A stretch of 64,000 nt of DNA from DLAJ01 sp964655525. Lineage in GTDB: Bacteria > Bacillota > Clostridia > Lachnospirales > Lachnospiraceae. The stretch covers positions 124,001 through 188,000 of the forward strand of contig CAZZNE010000001.1 in the NCBI GenBank assembly GCA_964655525.1, in the 5' to 3' direction. Below the pieces are notes generated by a model. The model did not search any database, was not told the DNA's origin, and was given only the letters and a program-made list of their open reading frames with translations. Made by a program: the position numbers and the translations under genes. Within the stretch, counting starts at the first letter, position 1; each line of letters opens with the position of its first letter. Positions 9,550 to 18,937 of this stretch are shown piece after piece.

Positions 9550-9578
9550 TTGAAAACGGGAACAAATTGTGGTATGAT
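9550..9578 (+). promoter_or_regulatory. Predicted sigma-A promoter for the glycosyltransferase block
   Basis: TTGAAA at 9550-9555 and TATGAT at 9573-9578, spacing 17 bases, in the 94-base gap before the GT2 gene at 9620. It probably drives the closely packed genes from 9620 to about 16745. Confidence 0.6.
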
Positions 9579-9619
9579 AGAGACGCTCAAAAGGAGAAAA
9601 ACAAAGAGGGCTTTTGCTT

Positions 9620-10354
9620 ATGGGACTTACGGTTTCGGTCATTACGGCTACCTATAACGATGCCGATCATCTGGAGCGGATCATTGAGCAGGTCAAAAAA
9701 CAGGATTATGCGGACTTGGAATACATCGTGGTGGACGGCGCATCCACGGATCGGACGCCTCAGATCCTTGCGGAAGCGAAGGAGTGGTTCGGGGAACGGA
9801 TGAAGATCTGCTCGGAGCCGGATAACGGAATTTATGACGCCATTAATAAAGGGATCCGCATGGCAAAGGGCGACGTCATCGGGTGCTGTTTTGATGAATT
9901 TACCGAGGTCTATGCCGTGCGCAGGCTTGTTGAGGCGATAGAAAAAGAACATACGGACGGCGTGCATGCCGATCTGGATTATTGCAGGGACGGTAAGATC
10001 GTAAGGAAATGGCGGCAGGGGCAGGGGCGTCTGCGGTTCGGCTGGATGCCGGGGCATCCGACGTTTTATCTGAAACGTGAAGTGTACGATCGCTACGGAG
10101 TTTACCGGACGGATTACCGCATTTCCGCGGACTATGAATTGATGGTGCGCTGCCTAAAGGACGGGCAGGTGAAGCTTGCCTATGTCCCGGAGGTCCTGAT
10201 CCGCATGAATTACGGTGGTACGAGCAATAACGGGCTTTCAGCGTATCTTTTGTCATTGAAAGAAGGACATCGCGCGCTGCGGGAAAATCAAATCCGTTTT
10301 GCGTGGTTTACGGACCTGTGCAGGGCGCTTCGGGTGCTGCGGCAGTTTTTGTGA
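9620..10354 (+). CDS. Family 2 glycosyltransferase
   Basis: A 244-residue GT-A fold enzyme that should transfer a sugar from a nucleotide donor at the cytoplasmic membrane face. SVITATYNDADHLERII opens the Rossmann-like domain, VDGASTDRT is the first nucleotide-sugar motif, and a DNGIYDAINKG motif marks the WcaA/colanic-type subgroup. A later ISADYELMVR matches the C-terminal acidic motif. The ATG at 9620 is chosen over the in-frame TTG at 9614, with AGAGGG about nine bases upstream. No TM helices, so soluble or peripheral. Confidence 0.9.
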   Translation: MGLTVSVITATYNDADHLERIIEQVKKQDYADLEYIVVDGASTDRTPQILAEAKEWFGERMKICSEPDNGIYDAINKGIRMAKGDVIGCCFDEFTEVYAVRRLVEAIEKEHTDGVHADLDYCRDGKIVRKWRQGQGRLRFGWMPGHPTFYLKREVYDRYGVYRTDYRISADYELMVRCLKDGQVKLAYVPEVLIRMNYGGTSNNGLSAYLLSLKEGHRALRENQIRFAWFTDLCRALRVLRQFL

Positions 10355-10382
10355 ATGCCTTGCCCGCATAGGAGAATAGCTG

Positions 10383-11075
10383 ATGAAAAGTCTTGTCATG
10401 ATACCGGCGTATAATGAGGAAAAAAATATTGTGAAAACGGTGCGCGATATTCAGAAAAACGCACCTGATTTTGATTATATCATCATCAATGACTGCTCGC
10501 GGGACAGCACGCTTGACTTGTGCAGGCGGGAGGGGCTGCATGTCTTAAATCTGCCTGTCAATTTGGGGATTGGCGGAGCGGTGCAGACAGGCTACCGCTA
10601 TGCGATGCAGAACGGCTATGATGTTGCGGTGCAGTTTGACGGCGACGGACAGCATGACGCCGCTTATCTGACACAGATGCGTGAGAAGCTCGTGCGAGAG
10701 GAGCTGGATATGGTGATCGGTTCGCGGTTCCTGCGGCATGAAGGGTTTCAGTCTTCCGGTATGAGGCGTCTGGGAATCCGCTATTTTACGGAACTTATCC
10801 GGGTTTCAACGGGAAAAAAAATCACAGATCCCACATCGGGCATGCGGATGGCAAACCGCAGCGTGATCGAGGCGTTCGCCGTGAATTATCCTAAGGATTA
10901 TCCGGAGCCGGAGAGTGTAGTCTATTTGCTGCGGCAGGGGAAACGGGTGGAGGAAGCGCCTGTAAAAATGCGGGAGCGCGAGAACGGGAAATCCTCTATT
11001 TCTTTTTCGAAAAGCATTTACTATATGTGCAAGGTAACCTTTGCTATTTTGATAGAGGATATAAGGAGATACTGA
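10383..11075 (+). CDS. Dolichyl-phosphate-mannose-synthase-like GT2
   Basis: 230 residues with MIPAYNEEKNI, INDCSRDST and QFDGDGQHD motifs, the last being the metal/donor-binding signature of polyprenyl-phosphate glycosyltransferases. Such enzymes load a sugar on undecaprenyl phosphate for later use by a GT-C or GtrII-type transferase. It lacks the C-terminal TM pair of the GtrB class. Only four bases separate it from the DUF2304 gene, a pairing commonly seen in Firmicutes glycan clusters. DUF2304 may therefore provide its membrane contact (inference). Confidence 0.9.
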   Translation: MKSLVMIPAYNEEKNIVKTVRDIQKNAPDFDYIIINDCSRDSTLDLCRREGLHVLNLPVNLGIGGAVQTGYRYAMQNGYDVAVQFDGDGQHDAAYLTQMREKLVREELDMVIGSRFLRHEGFQSSGMRRLGIRYFTELIRVSTGKKITDPTSGMRMANRSVIEAFAVNYPKDYPEPESVVYLLRQGKRVEEAPVKMRERENGKSSISFSKSIYYMCKVTFAILIEDIRRY

Positions 11076-11079
11076 AGCG

Positions 11080-11508
11080 ATGTTGAAATTACAATTGATC
11101 GGCGCGGCGGTTTTGCTGCTTGGCATGTTGTATATTATCCGCCTGATCCGCAAAAGAAGAATGGAACTGAAATATGCGCTGCCGTGGCTGGCGGTTTCTT
11201 TTGCGGCGTTGATCGTGGACTGTTTTCCGAAGCTTTTGTCTAAGCTTGCCGATCTGCTCGGCATTGCGACGCCGGTCAATGCGCTGTATCTGGTGGCGTT
11301 TTTGCTTTCCATCTGTCTTCTCTTTGCGCTGACTGTCATTGTGTCACGGCAGTCGGAGCGGATCAAGCAGCTTGTACAGGCTGTGGCGCTTTGCGAGGAA
11401 CGGATCAAGCGTCTGGAAAGTGCAGGGGCAGGAGAAGAACGCACAGGGCAGAGCGGGCAGGACGAACAGGGCGAGGCGCAGGGAGAGCGGAGCGCACAAG
11501 AAGAATAG
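11080..11508 (+). CDS. DUF2304 small membrane protein
   Basis: 142 residues with three hydrophobic segments (about 3-20, 37-52, 66-88), each fitting the DUF2304 pattern: a short KRRMELKYALPWL cytosolic linker, then a C-terminal coiled-coil-like segment ending in VALCEERIKRLE. The last 30 residues are low-complexity Glu/Gly/Gln and may vary between strains. Function is unknown. The family accompanies polyprenyl-phosphate GT2 enzymes, as here with the gene at 10383. Confidence 0.85.
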   Translation: MLKLQLIGAAVLLLGMLYIIRLIRKRRMELKYALPWLAVSFAALIVDCFPKLLSKLADLLGIATPVNALYLVAFLLSICLLFALTVIVSRQSERIKQLVQAVALCEERIKRLESAGAGEERTGQSGQDEQGEAQGERSAQEE

Positions 11509-11517
11509 AAAGGGCAG

Positions 11518-12747
11518 ATGATCGGAATGAACATCCTGTATGTGGCTCATGAACGGAATCTGGGCGGCGCATCGAAATCCCTTGTCACGATGGTATCGGA
11601 TATGAAACGCCGCGGACATACAGTGACGGTCGTTGTTCCGTTCCGATCGGGACAGGTCTTCCGCGCACTGAAGGAACAGGGGATTTTTGTTAAAAAAATA
11701 TTTTTCGGCTGGTGGATGATGCCAAAGGCATGGAATCCACTGTTGAAGTTTTTATTTCGCGTACTCTATTTGACGGAGCCGGTCGCGGCACGCCGGATTG
11801 CCTCGCTGGCGAGAAAAAGACAGGCGAAGTTGATTCATTCAAATTCCAGCGCGATCGACGTCGGCGCGCGTGCGGCAAAGATGTGCGGACTGCCGCATGT
11901 CTGGCATTTTCGGGAGTTCGGCGATCTGGACTATCGCCTGATCTATCTATTGGGAAAGCAGGAGAGCGCACGCCGCGCGATAAACGTTCCGGGAAAAATC
12001 GTGTTCATTTCGGAATGTCTGCGACGGTATTATGGGCAGGAGATACCGGATGCGCACTGCACCGTGATCTATAACGGCATTTCCGAGAAGCTTTGCTATG
12101 AGAAATATCCTGGCGGGAAGGCAGCAGGCGGTCAGCGGGAGCCGGTCATAGGCGGACAAAACGACAGCAGCGGGACGGCGGTCACGTTTTTGATTGCGGG
12201 CAATTTTCATGAGGGAAAACATCAGGAGCTGGCAATCGAGGCCTGCCGGATTTTATGTGAGCAGGGTTTTGACGGTGTCAGGCTGATGGTTGCGGGCGCT
12301 GCGTCCGCGCTGAAGTCTTCAAAAGCATTTGAGGAGCGGCTCAAAGCGCAGGCGTTGAAGCTGCCTGAGGGGACGGTCACGTTTACGGGCTATGTGTCCG
12401 ATATGGCGGCGCTCAGAAAACGGACGGATGTGGAGCTTGTCTGCTCCGGTATGGAAGCGTTCGGGAGGGTGACAGCGGAAGCGATGCTTTCTTCCAATCC
12501 GGTCATCGGCGCGGACAGCGGGGCAACCCCTGAGCTGATCGCACATGGGAAAAACGGATTTTTATTTGAGAGCGGCAGTGCGGCGGCACTGGCGGACAGG
12601 ATGCGTTATTTTTTGGAGCATCCGCAGGAGATCACGCGCATGGGTGCCGAGGCATACCGGGGCGCAAAGGAATGCTTTACCGCGCGGCATAATACCGACG
12701 CCGTCGAGCGGCTGTATGCCGCGCTTCTCGAGGAAAACAAAGGTTAG
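11518..12747 (+). CDS. Family 4 (GT-B) glycosyltransferase
   Basis: 409 residues with an N-terminal GT4-type acceptor domain (NILYVAHERNLGGASKSL, with the glycine-rich loop) and a C-terminal Glycos_transf_1 donor domain. The donor domain holds VTFTGYVSDM and EAFGRVTAEAMLSSNPVIG, the E-x7-E motif of retaining enzymes. It should add one sugar to a growing lipid-linked glycan. Two in-frame ATGs (11518 and 11527) are possible. AAAGGG at 11511-11516 suits the second slightly better, which would shorten the product by three residues. Confidence 0.9.
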   Translation: MIGMNILYVAHERNLGGASKSLVTMVSDMKRRGHTVTVVVPFRSGQVFRALKEQGIFVKKIFFGWWMMPKAWNPLLKFLFRVLYLTEPVAARRIASLARKRQAKLIHSNSSAIDVGARAAKMCGLPHVWHFREFGDLDYRLIYLLGKQESARRAINVPGKIVFISECLRRYYGQEIPDAHCTVIYNGISEKLCYEKYPGGKAAGGQREPVIGGQNDSSGTAVTFLIAGNFHEGKHQELAIEACRILCEQGFDGVRLMVAGAASALKSSKAFEERLKAQALKLPEGTVTFTGYVSDMAALRKRTDVELVCSGMEAFGRVTAEAMLSSNPVIGADSGATPELIAHGKNGFLFESGSAAALADRMRYFLEHPQEITRMGAEAYRGAKECFTARHNTDAVERLYAALLEENKG

Positions 12748-12783
12748 GCGTACATTGCGAAAAAGCATGGAGGAGGGCGTTTC

Positions 12784-15228
12784 ATGGGATACGTTCTGAT
12801 CACAGGTGGAAATCTGATCAATAAGGGCGCGCAGGCGATGGTCTTCGTGGCGGTGGATGAGGTGAAACGGCGCTATCCGGACAAAGAAATTGTTGTGGTG
12901 TCCGATATAGACGCCGCGAGAAGCGATGAAGAGCTTTCAAAATACCGCTTTCTGTTCCGTGACGGCGTCTGCCTGTTCGGATGGAGATATAAGCTTTTGC
13001 AGCACCGTTACGGAAAGCTTGACAGACACGGGGATGCGGCGTATATCCGGAAGCATACGGATATGATCATTGACGTCAGCGGATATACGTTCGGCTCCAA
13101 TTGGGGGATTCTGGAAAATCTGCTTGCGGGATACCGCGCCGCGGTGGCAAAAAAGCGTCATATCAAGTTCTATTTTATGCCGCAGTCCTTCGGACCGTTT
13201 GAATGGAAGGGCTGGCGGAAGAAGCTCGCGGATCGTTATTTGATAAAATGGATCCGAAATGCGACCGCGATTTACTGCAGGGAAATGGCCGGCTACGAGA
13301 TGCTTAGGAGACGGTACGATTTTCGTCTGGTGAACTATGCACCGGATCTGGTTCTGACGAACCGGGGAGTGGATCGCAGAGCGCTCTTTCGGTATGCGCC
13401 TGCGCCGCGTGCGGGAGAGGGAGCGGATGAGACCGCTTGCGATGACATGACGGAACAGAGTGTGCCGGATATCGCACCGCACAGCGTCGGTATTGTGCCG
13501 AATGTGCGGAACGATCGCTACGGGAAAGAAGAGCGGATGGACGCGTTATATCGCAGAGTGATCGATCGGCTGTTGGATATGGGGAGAACGGTATATATCA
13601 TCCGGCATGCGGTACAGGATCTTGCATGCTGCCGCCGCATCAAGGCATATTATCAAAACGATAAGCGCGTTGTGCTGTTGGAGGATGAGACGGACTGCTT
13701 TGCCTACAGTGCGCTCGCCGCGCGTTTTGACTATCTTGTGGCGTCCCGCTATCATGCCGTTGTGCATGCCTATAAAGAAGGAACGCCCTGCATCGTACCG
13801 GGATGGGCGGTAAAATATGAAGAGCTGTTAAGATTGTTTGAACAGCAGGATTATGAAATTGATGTCAGGACGGCGCTTCCCGATGCGATGGATGAGCCGA
13901 TCGCGCGCATGGAGGAGAACTATGAGGCGGAAGCGGTAAAGATCAGGGAGATTCTTGCCAAGCTTCAGAGGGGAAATGTGTTTGACGTCATCAGTCCGAA
14001 AAAGGATCCGGGGAAGTTTGAACCGGATCGGTGGAATGTTTCTGCAATAGAGAAAACCAGAGAATGCGTTTCGTGCGGAATCTGCGCCGCGATCTGTCCG
14101 CAGGATTGTATCCACTTTGAGCGCAAGTACGGTTATTATTTTCCAATCGTGAATGAGGCGGCATGTGTGCACTGCGGAAAATGCATGCGTGTCTGTTACG
14201 GAAATGTCGAAATGAAGGATGTACCGTATGCCGCGCCGCGCGGCGCGCTGACTGCGCAGGCGAAAGACGAGGAGCTTCTTTTGCGCGCGACGAGCGGGGG
14301 CGTTGTGACGGCAATGGTGGAGCGGCTGCTTCGGGACGGTGTATATGATAACGCGTATCTCGTGGAGGGCTTCGGCGACAAGTATCAGCTGAGCACACGG
14401 GAATTTCTTCCGGGAGAAGACTTAAGTCCGACACAAAAATCGCGCTATGTGCCCGTGTCCCAGAGAAAGGCAGTAAAAGGGATTTTGTCGCATCCCGGTC
14501 AGCGAAGTATTTATGTCGGATGCGCCTGCGCCGTTTACAGTCTTTTGAAGGCGTTGCAGCTTTCCGGGCAGGACAGGGACCGGGTGCTGATCATCGGTCT
14601 GTTCTGCGACCGTGCACAGACATACGCTATCTACGATTATTTCAGGTTGGTTCATCAAAAAAAGATTGAACGTAGCGGGCAGCTGACGGAGATTTATTTC
14701 AGGGACAAGAGAGCGGGTGGCTGGCCCGGTAATATGCGCTTTACCTTTGCGGACGGGAGTCAGACCGAACTCAGTGCGAAGGAGCGCATGGTCGTCAAGG
14801 ACTTTTTCCGGCCGCGGCGCTGCGTGAGATGCACGGATAAGTTAAACAGACAGGCGGATATTTCCGTCGGAGATAATTATACAGGAAAAAACAGTGACAA
14901 ACGGGGAAGCAGCAGCGTGCTGCTTTACACGGAGCGGGGCGAGGCAGCATTCAAGCACTGCGAGGACGCGTTTGTGACGAACCCGTCTTCGATAGAAGAA
15001 ATCTGTAAATCGCAGCATGTGGAATGGGAGAAGACATTCGGCTGTACGCGGGACGGACTGCACAAAGCAAAGCTTCCCGACCCGCTGCTCAGCGAGCATG
15101 AAGAAATGGTGGCATTGAGCCATTATTCGGCCGGCGAGCTGGAGCTTCACTCTTATATCAGGAAAAAAAGCCGCGAAAAGAAGAAAAAAATGTATAAGGA
15201 CGCACTGCGGGAGAGACTGAGATTATGA
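12784..15228 (+). CDS. Fusion of polysaccharide pyruvyl transferase and FrhB-type iron-sulfur domain
   Basis: 814 residues in one frame. Residues about 1-390 match the polysaccharide pyruvyl transferase family (CsaB/WcaK type): an opening GGNLINKGAQAM motif, FYFMPQSFGPF, IYCREMAGYEML and a later YHAVVHAYKEGTPCI motif. This part would add a ketal-linked pyruvate to a sugar. From residue about 425 two 4Fe-4S motifs follow (CVSCGICAAICP and, near 461, CVHCGKCMRVCY). They lead into an F420 hydrogenase/dehydrogenase beta-subunit-like domain with GVVTAMVERLL and DNYTGKNSDKRGSS. Separate genes for these two halves are common in glycan clusters; here they are joined. AGGAGG precedes the ATG. The FrhB-like half is probably a flavin/Fe-S redox enzyme of unknown substrate. 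Confidence 0.9.
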   Translation: MGYVLITGGNLINKGAQAMVFVAVDEVKRRYPDKEIVVVSDIDAARSDEELSKYRFLFRDGVCLFGWRYKLLQHRYGKLDRHGDAAYIRKHTDMIIDVSGYTFGSNWGILENLLAGYRAAVAKKRHIKFYFMPQSFGPFEWKGWRKKLADRYLIKWIRNATAIYCREMAGYEMLRRRYDFRLVNYAPDLVLTNRGVDRRALFRYAPAPRAGEGADETACDDMTEQSVPDIAPHSVGIVPNVRNDRYGKEERMDALYRRVIDRLLDMGRTVYIIRHAVQDLACCRRIKAYYQNDKRVVLLEDETDCFAYSALAARFDYLVASRYHAVVHAYKEGTPCIVPGWAVKYEELLRLFEQQDYEIDVRTALPDAMDEPIARMEENYEAEAVKIREILAKLQRGNVFDVISPKKDPGKFEPDRWNVSAIEKTRECVSCGICAAICPQDCIHFERKYGYYFPIVNEAACVHCGKCMRVCYGNVEMKDVPYAAPRGALTAQAKDEELLLRATSGGVVTAMVERLLRDGVYDNAYLVEGFGDKYQLSTREFLPGEDLSPTQKSRYVPVSQRKAVKGILSHPGQRSIYVGCACAVYSLLKALQLSGQDRDRVLIIGLFCDRAQTYAIYDYFRLVHQKKIERSGQLTEIYFRDKRAGGWPGNMRFTFADGSQTELSAKERMVVKDFFRPRRCVRCTDKLNRQADISVGDNYTGKNSDKRGSSSVLLYTERGEAAFKHCEDAFVTNPSSIEEICKSQHVEWEKTFGCTRDGLHKAKLPDPLLSEHEEMVALSHYSAGELELHSYIRKKSREKKKKMYKDALRERLRL

Positions 15229-16745
15229 GGAGTAAAAAAGCGATCGTAAATACGCTTGCGGGCGGGTTGGGAACATTGCTTGTCGGTCTGCTGCAGTTCA
15301 TCGGGCGCATGGTATTCATTCGGTTTCTGAGCGATGAATATCTGGGGATTTCCGGTCTGTTTACCAATATTCTGTCCATTTTGAGCCTGACGGAATTAGG
15401 ATTGTCCACGGCGGTCTGTTTTTGGCTGTATCAGCCGCTCGCGGACGGGGATCAGGAAAAGATCAAGGCGATCATGCATTATTTCCGCAGAGCCTATTTT
15501 GTCATTGGCTGGGTGGTCGTTTTGCTGGGCGCGGCGCTGCTTCCTTTCTTACCGTATCTGATGACGGGAACGACCGAGCTTGTCGATGTCCGTGCAGTCT
15601 ATCTGCTATATGTGCTGCAGTCGGCGGTATCCTATTGGTTTTGGGCGTATAAGGCGACCCTGCTGCAGGCGGATCAAAAGCTTTATATCGTGCGTTTTTA
15701 TTATGTGATTGCCAATGTGCTCGTCACCGCGGCGCAGCTTACGTCACTGGCCCTGTTCCGAAATTTCATGGTCTATTCGGTGATCGGGCTGTTTTCGGCG
15801 ATCCTGGTGAATCTGTTCTCGGCTCGCGAGGTGGATAAACGCTATCCTTATCTGAAGGAGAAGGAGTACCGAAAGCTTAAGAAGGAAGAAAAGAAAAGCC
15901 TGTTCCGGGACGTTTCGGGGATGTCCCTGTTCAAAATGAACACAACCATCGTCAATTCCACGGACAATCTCGTGATCTCCGCATTCATCAACGTAAAAAC
16001 GGTGGCGCTGTACGGAAATTATCAGGTGATCATCTCGGGGATCTCGCAGGTGGCCATGCAGCTGTTTGGCGGAGTAACTGCGACGGTCGGAAATTATTAT
16101 ACGGAGGATACGAAAGAGCATAACGAGTTCGTCTTCCGCTGTATCCAGCTTCTCTGCTATTGGGCATATACACTGATGGGGATTGGGATGTTCGTCTGTT
16201 TAAATCCGTTCATCCGTCTCTGCTTCGGTGCATCGCGGGTGTTTTCCGTGGAGCTTGTTTTTTTGCAGGTGCTCTATTTTATGATCAACGGCTTTCAACG
16301 GACATCCTTTATTTACCGCGATGCCTGCGGGCTCTTTTGGAAAGGAAAGGCGCGTCCCGTTGCGACGGCTGTTCTGAATATTGTGATCTCGATCGCGCTT
16401 GTGCACGTTATCGGACTTGCAGGTGTGATCGCGGGAACGATCATAAGCTGGCTTTTAACGACATGGTGGTACGATCCGTACCTCATATACCGGCAGGCCT
16501 TCTCGATGTCGCCTCGCCGTTATTTTTTCGGCTATGCGAAGGCTGCGATTCTTACGGCGGCGCTGTTTGCATTGACTGTGTATCTCTCCGGGCTCCTTAA
16601 GTTCGGCGGCTTTGGCGCATTGTTCGTGAAGGTGCTTTTTTGCATGAGCATCCCGAATTTGGGGTATTATTTATTTTACAGGAACAGCGAGGAATTTGCC
16701 TACTTAAAAAAGCTTGGGATTGCCATGCTTAAGCAGTTGCGATAA
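15225..16745 (+). CDS. Wzx-type oligosaccharide flippase
   Basis: 506 residues with 12-14 hydrophobic segments and the typical MATE/PST-type N-terminus (NTLAGGLGTLLVGLLQFIGRMVFIRFL). The family flips undecaprenyl-linked repeat units to the outer face. SMSLFKMNTTIVNSTDNLVIS-like polar TM residues in the middle fit polysaccharide transporters. The ATG overlaps the stop of the fusion gene by four bases (ATGA). It would serve the glycan made by the genes at 9.6-15.2 kb, or by the larger cluster after 41 kb. Confidence 0.92.
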   Translation: MRSKKAIVNTLAGGLGTLLVGLLQFIGRMVFIRFLSDEYLGISGLFTNILSILSLTELGLSTAVCFWLYQPLADGDQEKIKAIMHYFRRAYFVIGWVVVLLGAALLPFLPYLMTGTTELVDVRAVYLLYVLQSAVSYWFWAYKATLLQADQKLYIVRFYYVIANVLVTAAQLTSLALFRNFMVYSVIGLFSAILVNLFSAREVDKRYPYLKEKEYRKLKKEEKKSLFRDVSGMSLFKMNTTIVNSTDNLVISAFINVKTVALYGNYQVIISGISQVAMQLFGGVTATVGNYYTEDTKEHNEFVFRCIQLLCYWAYTLMGIGMFVCLNPFIRLCFGASRVFSVELVFLQVLYFMINGFQRTSFIYRDACGLFWKGKARPVATAVLNIVISIALVHVIGLAGVIAGTIISWLLTTWWYDPYLIYRQAFSMSPRRYFFGYAKAAILTAALFALTVYLSGLLKFGGFGALFVKVLFCMSIPNLGYYLFYRNSEEFAYLKKLGIAMLKQLR

Positions 16746-16784
16746 AATAGAACAGAGAAGAAAAGCAGAAAGGAATAGTCGGAC

Positions 16785-17630
16785 ATGAAAAAGATCATCA
16801 TTACGGGGTGTAACGGACAGCTCGGGCATGCCATGAACAAGCGATATGAAGCGAGCACGGAATATGAATGCGTGAATACGGATGTGGGGGAGCTTGATAT
16901 TACGGATGTGGATGCGGTTTTAAAGTTTGTGCGGGAAGTAAAGCCTTATGCGATCATAAACTGCGCCGCCTACACGGATGTCAATAAATGTGAGTCGGAA
17001 AAGGATCTGGCGTTTCGCATTAACGCCATCGGTCCGCGCAACTTAGCAATCGCGGCATCGGAGACGGGCGCGAAGCTTGTTCAGGTATCGACGGATTATG
17101 TATTTCCGGGCACGGAGAACCGGGAATTGAACGAGTTTGACGCGGTGGGGCCGGCGAGCGCCTACGGGAGCGGCAAGCTTGCAGGAGAACAGTTTGTGCG
17201 CGATTTCGGAAGCCGTTATTTTATCATCCGCACGGCATGGCTGTACGGGGAGGGTAAAAATTTTGTCCGTACCATGTTAAAGCTGTCCGAGACAAATGAC
17301 AAGGTGCGCGTGGTAAAGGACCAGATCGGGAATCCGACCAGCGCCGACGAGCTGGCGGCGGCGATCGCCTATTTGCTGCCGACGGACAATTACGGGCTGT
17401 TTCACGGTACCTGTGAGGGAAGCTGTTCGTGGGCGGAATTCACATCCGAGATTTTCCGACTTGCGGGAAAAAGTACCGAGGTAGAATATATCACGACGGC
17501 GGAATATCCGACCCCAGCCAAACGCCCGGCATATTCGATGCTTGACAATTATATGCTGCGCATGACGACGGATTTTCAGTTTGCGCATTGGAAGGATGCC
17601 ATTGCGGAATATATAAAAAGGGAGCTGTAA
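16785..17630 (+). CDS. rfbD: dTDP-4-dehydrorhamnose reductase (RmlD type)
   Basis: Last step of dTDP-L-rhamnose synthesis (reduction of dTDP-4-keto-rhamnose with NAD(P)H). 281 residues. TGCNGQLGHAM at 7-17 is the nucleotide-binding loop; the catalytic motif is Y127-x3-K131 (YGSGK), with STDYVFPG at 102-109 providing the Ser/Thr. The PTPAKRPAYSMLDN motif near the C-terminus is family-typical. No rmlA, rmlB or rmlC is in the window, so they must be elsewhere if rhamnose is the product. The coding end is built into the following terminator stem. Confidence 0.93.
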   Translation: MKKIIITGCNGQLGHAMNKRYEASTEYECVNTDVGELDITDVDAVLKFVREVKPYAIINCAAYTDVNKCESEKDLAFRINAIGPRNLAIAASETGAKLVQVSTDYVFPGTENRELNEFDAVGPASAYGSGKLAGEQFVRDFGSRYFIIRTAWLYGEGKNFVRTMLKLSETNDKVRVVKDQIGNPTSADELAAAIAYLLPTDNYGLFHGTCEGSCSWAEFTSEIFRLAGKSTEVEYITTAEYPTPAKRPAYSMLDNYMLRMTTDFQFAHWKDAIAEYIKREL

Positions 17631-17650
17631 AAACAGCTCCCTTTTTATAT
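17611..17650. terminator. Bidirectional terminator between convergent genes
   Basis: A perfect 18-bp inverted repeat (17611-17628 with 17633-17650) with an AAAA loop. Its left arm contains the last codons and stop of the RmlD gene, and its outer parts are A- and T-runs. It can terminate transcription from both directions. Confidence 0.9.
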
Positions 17651-17679
17651 ATTCACTTATAGGAAATTCCTCAATCCCG

Positions 17680-17729
17680 GAAGAATCCGCACTGCGGATT
17701 CTTCGAAAGAACGCGCAGCGTTCTTTTTT
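17680..17729. repeat. Two tandem short-loop hairpins
   Basis: Hairpin 1 is an 11-bp stem (17680-17690 with 17694-17704, loop ACT). Hairpin 2 is a 9-bp stem (17706-17714 with 17718-17726, loop GCA) followed by TTT. They directly follow the 3' end of the yerB-like gene on the minus strand and could act as an extra terminator. Similar modules occur at 26168-26208 and 51849-51932. Confidence 0.7.
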
Positions 17730-18896
17730 CTACTGGAGATCGATCTTATTCCATGAATCGCTGGGAATCAGCGCAACATAGGTTTTTCCGGTATTGATCT
17801 CAATCTGTTCTCCGGTCTGCTTGTCATAATAGATGGTCGGAGCAGACTCGGACGCTTTGCTCCATACGACTTCGATTGCTGTGCCGTTTGTAATGTAGTA
17901 TGCAGAGCGCTTTGACGTGTCGATCGCATTATAGATCAAATAACCGTTCGAATCAAGCTGCGCAAACGTGGTATCTTGAAGCAGCAGATTCTTGAATGTC
18001 AACGGTGCATTGTCATGCTGAGGATCAAGGTGTGCATCGCCGTATTCATAATAATCGTAGGTTCCGGTTTCCTCGTTATAGACAAGCTTGGAACCGTTGT
18101 GCGGGAACACAGATCCGAGATCTACCGTTGTGCAGGCAATGGCGCCTTCGCGGTCGGACAGATCAAGTTCCGTATTGGAAAAGAGATAGTGAGGACCCGG
18201 ATAATACTCATTATATTCGGTCGTATAACGCGAATTGCTGAACCGCTGTTCCAAGTCGCCCGCGCAGATATACTCGGTGAACTCGTAGGCCTTGCCGTTG
18301 TTTACGCGCGTGAAGCCGCCGCTGAAATTTGCAGAGTACTTTCTTGCAATCCATTCATCAATATAGAAGGGACCGCCGTCATGACAAAGCACGGCATTCC
18401 ATTCCGCGGCAAGCATGATGTTTGTCTGTCTTGTACTTCGAATGCTGCCAAATTGTTCGATTGCACCCCAGTCTTTTACAACTGCCATCAAACGGGTCAC
18501 GCGGTTGTTTGCGGTGCTGTTCATGAGCTCATATACAACATCCGCTTCCGTCAGACCGTAATGCGGAAGCGCAATGGATTCGTTATCTACCATGATTGCT
18601 ACGGGACGCTGATCTTTCAGGCTCTCGTCAATCCACTCATTGGTAAGCTCGCTGCGATACATTCCCTCGCGGGTTTCTTCCTCAACCGGGGTGTCGGTCT
18701 CGTCATCGGTAAGATCATTGTCATCCGGCTGCTGGGGGTCATCAAGGTCGGAGTCAGCAGGGATAACGATTTCCGGAGTACTGTCATCCGTACTGGTACT
18801 CTTGTCTTCTTTATTGCCGCATCCTGCCATGAGACTGGCTGCCATGGATAGGCTGAGGAACAAGGCAATTGTCTTTTTGTTGATCCGTTTTCTCAT
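17730..18896 (-). CDS. yerB: YerB-like lipoprotein, DUF3048
   Basis: 388-residue lipoprotein. The signal peptide ends in a lipobox with Cys26 (SLMAGC), followed by a Ser/Thr/Asp-rich linker to about residue 85. The DUF3048 body then shows RPVAIMVDNESIALPHYG, ADVVYELMNS and FGSIRSTRQTNI, all hallmark blocks, and a C-terminal half with YYITNGTAIEVVW. The biochemical role of the family is unsettled; it is an exported protein of Firmicutes. AGAGGAG precedes the ATG. It is divergent from the DUF2142-like gene and shares the repeat-bearing promoter region at 19007-19159. Confidence 0.9.
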   Translation of the reverse strand: MRKRINKKTIALFLSLSMAASLMAGCGNKEDKSTSTDDSTPEIVIPADSDLDDPQQPDDNDLTDDETDTPVEEETREGMYRSELTNEWIDESLKDQRPVAIMVDNESIALPHYGLTEADVVYELMNSTANNRVTRLMAVVKDWGAIEQFGSIRSTRQTNIMLAAEWNAVLCHDGGPFYIDEWIARKYSANFSGGFTRVNNGKAYEFTEYICAGDLEQRFSNSRYTTEYNEYYPGPHYLFSNTELDLSDREGAIACTTVDLGSVFPHNGSKLVYNEETGTYDYYEYGDAHLDPQHDNAPLTFKNLLLQDTTFAQLDSNGYLIYNAIDTSKRSAYYITNGTAIEVVWSKASESAPTIYYDKQTGEQIEINTGKTYVALIPSDSWNKIDLQ

Positions 18897-18937
18897 AATG
18901 TCTCCTCTTTTCGTGTTTCATAGCTGTGTTGTGAAAG

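Noticed and set aside
17976..18851. Open frame of 291 codons on the + strand
   Set aside because: It is entirely antisense to the yerB-like gene, whose lipobox and DUF3048 blocks are clear; the + product looks like no protein and has no ribosome binding site.
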